From Erodium maritimum (Eukaryota; Streptophyta; Magnoliopsida; Geraniales; Geraniaceae): 64,000 bases of DNA. Numbering within the stretch: position 1 is the stretch's first letter; every line of letters begins with the position of its first letter. The notes under the pieces were generated by a model. The model saw nothing but the letters and a program-made list of their open reading frames with translations. It was not told the origin of the DNA and ran no database searches. The stretch spans positions 81,039,043-81,103,042 of the forward strand of contig OY997588.1 of assembly GCA_963921825.1 (NCBI GenBank). Direction: 5' to 3'. The position numbers and the translations under genes are program-made. Positions 58,649 through 64,000 of this stretch are shown piece after piece.

Positions 58649-59012
58649 GGGATAATTGTCAAAACATGCACTAAAGCTTCGTCCACAAATGAAATAGTGC
58701 ACAATGTTTCGGCCACGTTGTGTGGCTACCCTAAAGTTTCGTCCACGAACATTTGTTAGTAAAATTACTTAAAATTACTTATGAAACCTAAATCAACAAA
58801 TTACTTTAGAGTAGACACACAACGTGGACGAAAGGTTGTGCACTATTTCATTTGTGGACGAAACTTTAGGGTAGCCACACAACGTGGACGAAACGTTGTG
58901 CACTATTTCATTTTGTGGACGAAACTTTAGGGTAGCCACACAACGTGGACGAAACGTGGTGCACTATTTCATTTGTGGACGAAACTTTAGTGCATGTTTT
59001 GACAATTATCCT
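58649..59012. mobile_element. Mutator-type MITE with internal 61-bp repeats
   Basis: Ends GGGATAATTGTCAAAACATG and CATGTTTTGACAATTATCCT; flanks TTAATTTAA and ATAATTTAA match 8 of 9. Inside, GTGCACTATTTCATTTGTGG recurs at about 58840, 58901 and 58962, a ~61-bp tandem unit with GTCCACGTTGTGTGGCTACC-type phrases. 160 bp downstream of the neuroguidin stop. Confidence 0.82.
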
Positions 59013-59021
59013 ATAATTTAA

Positions 59022-59800
59022 TTCCTGTCAGACTCATGTTATGAAGATTGATTTCCTTTGAGTCATAGGAAAAGATAAGACATTTTAATTTCAGTCAGAT
59101 TTGGTAATTTCATTTTTTTATGATTGTTTAGATAGCAATGATTCTGGATCTAGTTGTCTCAGATTTGGTAAGCACACAATGCACATGCTCAATTTACATG
59201 ATTCACCTAAAATCAGAATTGTATCGAAACAAATACGATCTAAACTGAACTTCTCGTAAAAGTAATGAATCATACATAACTTTGTTTACTGTGCTATCAT
59301 CCCATATACACCTGTGACCTTAAGAAATAAAGAAAAGGTAAAATCATGCGACAACTCCTCACTATCAACCAAGAGGAAACATTTATAATTGATGCATCGT
59401 ATATTTTATTTGAGAGAATGGTAATGGGAAATTCATATATCTATTTCTATAGTCACTACAATTATTTTGATCAAATTTGTTTTAAAGAAAAAATAGCAAT
59501 AATAACCATGGTATTTTATTTTTAATTCTAACCTCTGATATTCATGTAAATGTTACCCTGTCCATCTGTCTCTTTCAAATCTCAATATATTTTGATTTAT
59601 GAAAAAATTGGTTGTTTAGTTGTGTTAGGAATTGGATGAATGTATACAAAAATTTCACTCATTTTACTGTGGTTTGACGAATAGAAGTCTAAATTTCTCA
59701 AATTTTCCGAAAATTTTCCTAATCTGCTAATGAATTGAAGCATTAGGTTAGGTATGTGCGGTACCATGAAATAAACTCAAGGTTTTTAGTAATTTACCTA
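59022..59800. other. AT-rich intergenic DNA
   Basis: No gene, RNA gene or clear element end was seen. The 3' UTR of the neuroguidin gene should end before the MITE at 58649. Confidence 0.5.
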
Positions 59801-59810
59801 TATATCTAGA

Positions 59811-60777
59811 GGGAAATTTGGAAATATATGCTTCATAACATAGCATATTTTTCTAGTATGCCACTATGATTCAATATTTGTAAATCTATGTTTTTGAAAT
59901 ATTTTAGGACAATAATACCCTCATTACTATTAGTTTAAATTCTAAAATAAATTGTATATGAGAGGATTTGAACCACGGTTCTTCAAGAAAAAATATTTGG
60001 ACTTAACCAATTGTGCTAAATTACTTATATGTATTGTAGCATTTTATTATTATTTTTTACTATACTTTATTATATACTAAGTTCTCGTACTACACCTAAA
60101 TTTAAAATAAAAATATGAATAATTGAAAAATACTTATGGTGAACTCTGCACGTTTTGCAAATACTTACGATGTATTGTTTTTGTTACAAATACTTATAGT
60201 GTATTATTTTTCATGCGTTAAAAGTGTGAAAACTAACGGAAAATTGGGATTTTAGAGGGTGTGCAACTTTAAAATTTTCAAGATAAATAAATATGTATAT
60301 ATATATATATAAATATATTTTTAAATAGTATTTATTTATTTATTTTGGAAATGTCAAAGTTTTACATGCTCTAAAATCCGAATTTTCCGTTAGTTTTCAC
60401 ACATGAAAAATAATATATAGTAAGTATTTTCAACAAAAAACAGTACACCGTAAGTATTTACAAAACGTGCAGAGTTCACTATAAGTAGTTTTCAAATATC
60501 CTTATTTTTATTCTAAATTTTGGTGTAGTACGAGAACTTAGTATATAGTAAAATAAATAATAAAAGGCTATAATACATATAAGTTATTTAGTACAAGTGG
60601 TTAAGTTCAAATATTTTTTCTTGAACAACCATGGTTCAAATCCTCTCATATACAATTAAGATTTAAACTAATAATAATAAGGGTATTTTTGTCCTAAAAT
60701 ATTTCAAAAACATAGATTTACAAATATTGAATTATAGTGGCATACTAAAAAAAATATGATACATTTCCAAATTTCCC
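59811..60777. mobile_element. 967-bp foldback element with 8-bp target duplication and nested core
   Basis: Ends GGGAAATTTGGAAATATATG and CATTTCCAAATTTCCC, flanked by TATCTAGA at 59803-59810 and 60778-60785. The arms pair over about 330 bases (for example CTAAGTTCTCGTACTACACC and GGTGTAGTACGAGAACTTAG). The core, about 60125-60500, is itself a palindrome (GTGAACTCTGCACGTTTTGC and GCAAAACGTGCAGAGTTCAC), either a second MITE nested in the first or its loop. Non-coding. Confidence 0.85.
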
Positions 60778-60785
60778 TATCTAGA

Positions 60786-61130
60786 TCAGTGAGGTTCAAA
60801 TTCACTGCCTAAATATATAATCTTACTCTGTCCAATCCATGGTGTGAGCCTTAAATTATAGACGGAACTAGCTCGCTTAACCATATATCCTTAAACCACC
60901 TTTTACAAACAAACACAAATACTGCCACGCGGTACTCTTTTGTCAAAGTCCAGAAAAAAGAAATTTAGAAAACATGCCCTTTTTTGAGTCTTCGTCTTCT
61001 TTTTCGATTTTTCTTTGAGAATGATCTTTGCTTTTCAAATGGAAATGCGGCACTTCTCTTAGGAAAGCAAGCGATGGAAAGCAGTAAGTACCGTGCCAGT
61101 AAGCAAGTAAACAGGCCGGAGGGGACACTT
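60786..61130. other. Intergenic DNA, no gene recognised
   Basis: Mixed-composition DNA. A minus-strand frame at 60943-61128 (CLLAYWHGTYCFPSLAFLRE) has no recognised domain. It ends at the T-run that marks the minus-strand LINE tail at 61131. Confidence 0.4.
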
Positions 61131-61431
61131 TTTTTTTGATCAGCTAATTATTATTGATAAAATCACATCTACGAATTGTAGATGGGATTAAGAGTAAAAT
61201 TACTCTCCAACACAAATATACAGACACCAACAAATGGGAGTGACCCAAGCTTCACTGAAATGTATATCAGCAAACCCAAAAGTTAAAGACCCCAACTCAG
61301 CACTTGTTAGTTACAAAAAAAATAATGAGACAAAACATAACAGTACACTTATAGGATCAGAAACACCTGTACATTCAGAACCAAACCAAAGACTCCCTCT
61401 CCCAAATCAGTACCCAATTCTAAGAGGCCCT

Positions 61432-63896
61432 ACTAGTAATAACTGATTGTGGGTGAACGCGCCCCACGCGCGCACGCCTAGGGTTTTTCTGCGCGTTTCG
61501 TGCGTCGTCGGCCAGTGTGCTTCTTCTCCGGGGCAGTTACAAGCGTGGGGGGTGAGTTGCGTGAGCTTTATATCTCCGGTCGAGACTGCGTTTGGACGCC
61601 GGTCGTGGCAGAGGCGGGGGCGACTTGCCAGGAGTAAGATCTGTTCTGAGGTGTCGTGACAGAGGTGGAGAAGTGATCGACTTCCTCGCCGGCGTGTCTC
61701 CAGGTCTCGGGCGGACAGTGGGGTTGTTCCTCGCCGGCGTGTCCCGGACGGAGTGGAACTCAGGGCTGGGTTGTAGGTGTGTGGGGTTGTTTCAATCCCC
61801 GACTGTTTTCCTTCGGCTCGTCACGGTGACATTACACATCGGACTGGACTTACTGATCAAAGAGGAGCTACCCATTCTAGCTTATGTTGCTCTCGGAGTC
61901 AAGTCTGTGGATCCACAATTCGGCGCGCAAAGAATTTCAGGCGGAATCCAAAACTTCGGAGATGGAGCAATCCCCAGTTTACCACGAGAAATTAATTGAA
62001 GGTAAATTGTTCAGAGTTCCTAAACTGTCGTCGGTGATCTACAGGTTGGAGAATTCTACACAGGTGCCGATCAGAAGCTAGGTTATTCGAGATGAAGAAA
62101 TTATTCCCACTCCGGTTGTCGAGCACTCTTCGAGTCCGATCAAAAGTGGGGAAAGTGCTAGAACAGATTCGCTCAGTCCTCATGCTTCAAAGGAGTTGTG
62201 CAAGCTCTTCATCTGTAATCTTCCTCCTGAGACGAATAGGTTGAAATTGAGATCCTGGTTGGAACAATTCACTCCTGTGTTCAGAGTTTTTGTTTGCAAA
62301 AGAGAAAATGCAGGTGGTCGTTTCTTCGGTTTTGCGTCGGTTCGATCAATAGAGCATGCAAATTTGTTAGTGAAGGCCTGCAATGGTATGGTCTGGGAGC
62401 AACACAAGGTCTTTTTGACCATAGCTTGGCCGGAGGGACTGAATAAAAGGTTGGGGAGAAAGGAGGTGGATCAGGTGTGGAGACCAAAAGCTCGGAGCAA
62501 TTTTGAACAAGTTAAACCTGTGGCTGGCCCTACCCTCTATCCAGAAGTTAAAGGCACTTTATCGAGCTATTTATCGCCTTGGTCGGAAGCGAGTTTGCTG
62601 GGAGTTGCAAGGGATGATTTATCTATAGCAGAATTACGGGAGCATATCAACAATGAAGCACCCTTGGACCTGAAATTCAGATACCTGGGCAACAGAATTT
62701 TCCTGCTTCTTTCATCTGATCAGGAAGTTCTCCCTAGTATTCTGAATTCAAAGTGGAAGTGGTGTTCCTCTGCCTTCATCATGTTCGACTGGGCTAAGGA
62801 GTGGTTGAAAGCAGAGGGTAGCTTTTCTTGGGTTAGAGTTTCTGGCATCCCGATCTCGGGGTGGTGTTTGGCGACTTTCAGAGAACTAGGAAATTCACTT
62901 GGGACCTTTGTTCTATCCCTGCGTGATGAGACCTCGACTTTGTTGGATTTTAACTATCTCCTGTTAAAATTGAATTCACACGCCCAATCCTTCTCTCGAG
63001 ACTTGATTTTGGAAGGGAAGCGTTATCCCATTGACGCTAAGAGAATTAACGTTTTATCAGTCAATGTGCCAGAATTTGAGGTGAAGCATCAATCCGTGAC
63101 CTACAAAGAGGCCCTCGGTTTGACTGACACGTTGGGACTTCCGCCTCCGGAAAGATTGTTGAAGGATAAAGGCGTGTTGTGTGCATCTCCCTCGGCGAGC
63201 AAAGTGTCAGATTCGCAAAGTCAAAGTCAGAATTAGAACAGTCCGAGCCCATCCAATCTCTAGCGTGAACCTCAAGTTTCTCGGGCCGAGGGATCAGTTA
63301 ACCGAAACCTGTTGAGTTCAGGTAATAATCCTAACTATGTGTATCGGTCATATGCAGCTAGGAGGTGTTCTTTGAGCAAAGAGAATGCAGATCGTGATAA
63401 AAAGTGGAAATTATTCAAAGCTAGTCAGAAAGCTATTGCGGTTGATCCTGAAGCCGCAGACCGGATAGAAGCTTTGGACTTTGAATTGGGAGATTCTGTT
63501 GACCCTGAACTTCAGGAGGACTCTGATGATTTTTGCATTGATGACGAGTTAGATGAGGGGGTATCTCTACCCTCTTCTTTGCCTCTCTAATCAGAGTCGC
63601 TTGGTAGTTTGGTGTGGTTGAATTTTTGTTGTATCACCTGCTGGCTTTTTGGTTACAAAGAAACAGTGTGGTTTCAGGAGTAAGTTTCTCTGGCAGGTGA
63701 CTTAGTGCGTCTTACGAGCAAGTTCAATCGCCGAAGACTACTGGATGGAGGGTAACTTTGAGTTATATTTCATTATTTTTGGGTTATAGTTTGAGTTTCT
63801 TTTGTTTCGTTTCTGGTGTAGCCTTTCGAGGTGTTCGTTTTCAGGGTTCCATCTTGGAATCATGCAGCAATAAAATAATCGCCTATCCAAAAAAAA
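61432..63896 (+). mobile_element. ORF1-only LINE with target duplication and poly(A)
   Basis: A 15-16-bp direct repeat AATTCTAAGAGGCCCT (61416-61431 and 63897-63912) flanks a 2.47-kb element. The 5' part (61440-61960) is a GC-rich leader. One long ORF1 frame follows, then a short 3' UTR with AATAAAATAATCG and a terminal A run. There is no endonuclease, reverse transcriptase or space for one, yet both ends look complete. So this is an ORF1-only, non-autonomous LINE that moved with another LINE's enzyme. Confidence 0.88.
61962..63590 (+). pseudogene. LINE ORF1 protein (RRM plus DUF4283-like), three TAG stops
   Basis: The frame starts MEQSPVYHEKLIEGK and ends DELDEGVSLPSSLPL, about 540 codons. 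It is broken by TAG at 62079-62081, at 63234-63236 and near 63270, all in the same frame, with no frameshift. An RRM lies near 62200-62420 (KLFICNLPPETNRLKLRSWL, RNP1-like GGRFFGFASV). A DUF4283-like part follows (LREHINNEAPLDLKFRYLGN, KWKWCSSAFIMFDWAKEWLK). A Ser/Gln-rich stretch and an acidic tail (PELQEDSDDFCIDDELDEG) come last. Plant L1 ORF1 proteins bind element RNA. The stops are all of a kind a CAG to TAG change would give. Confidence 0.85.
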
Positions 63897-64000
63897 AATT
63901 CTAAGAGGCCCTCTTGAGCTTTTATGCAGTAGGAAACAACAACTAGCCTCCTCTTAAGTAAAATTTAATACCAACACACCCCAAAGAGAGAACCATCACA

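Larger units (their letters stand above)
61131..64000 (-). mobile_element. 3' end of a minus-strand LINE, interrupted, runs off the window
   Basis: The plus strand shows TTTTTTTTTGATCAGCTAATTATTATTGATA at the left border (given in part), which on the minus strand is a LINE-like end ATCAATAATAATTAGCTGATC plus poly(A). Host sequence up to 61431 and from 63897 to the window end is its non-coding 3' part, split by the plus-strand LINE at 61432-63896. The coding part and 5' end lie outside the window. Confidence 0.6.

Noticed and set aside
60943-61128. 61-codon minus-strand frame
   Set aside because: Short, no domain, no splice or promoter context, and next to a LINE tail.
1-64000. tRNA, rRNA or other RNA genes, CRISPR arrays
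   Set aside because: No cloverleaf with both boxes, no rRNA phrase and no spaced short repeats were found. Tandem arrays here have no unique spacers. The TGGTATCAGAGC strings are primer sites of LTR elements.

Overview
This window is nuclear DNA of a flowering plant, almost certainly a eudicot. It has GT-AG spliced genes for a plastid-targeted protein set, an extracellular LRR receptor-like protein, and a very dense layer of plant-type mobile elements: PIF/Harbinger, Mutator-like and hAT MITEs, LINEs, a SINE, Ty3-type and small LTR elements. Nothing prokaryotic, organellar or CRISPR-like is present. I cannot name the species from sequence alone.

Three host genes look intact and could be reconstructed exon by exon with consistent phase. 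(1) A nuclear gene for plastid translation initiation factor IF-1 (minus, 4403-5387, two exons). (2) A 14-exon plastid DUF21/CNNM-CBS-CorC_HlyC membrane protein (minus, 6284-17432, about 670 aa). (3) A neuroguidin/LCP5-type Sas10/Utp3/C1D protein of ribosomal small-subunit assembly (plus, 46763-58486, eight exons, about 320 aa). A fourth gene, an LRR receptor-like protein (plus, 26838-29921), is almost complete but carries two frameshifts.

Layout. 1-3579: a foldback element with 245-bp tandem repeats, then a PIF/Harbinger element holding only the Myb/SANT accessory ORF. 4403-5387: IF-1. 6284-17432: the CNNM-like gene, whose introns hold MITEs, a SINE and a small LTR element that is flanked by a 224-bp duplication of exon 5. 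17922-25410: a LINE-like retroposon, a PIF/Harbinger element with a transposase that is whole but for one stop, a solo LTR inside it, and a LINE ORF1 remnant. 26838-29921: the LRR gene. 31729-46668: LINE ORF1 remnants, four more PIF/Harbinger copies, Mutator and hAT MITEs, a second solo LTR, and stretches I could not classify. 46763-58486: the neuroguidin gene, whose second intron has swallowed a 5.5-kb Ty3/gypsy fossil and a dead duplicate of exons 1-2. 58649-64000: MITEs, a 967-bp foldback element and two nested LINEs of opposite strand.

The genes are not a pathway cluster. The main interest is structural: how transposons, end-joining and segmental duplication have rebuilt the introns of two apparently working genes, and how non-autonomous elements (ORF1-only LINEs, Myb-only and transposase-only Harbingers, a small LTR element with a captured TOPLESS-like fragment) make up nearly all of the repeats. 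All coordinates of splice sites and element ends are from reading the sequence by eye; similarity calls are from memory of the families, not from a search.
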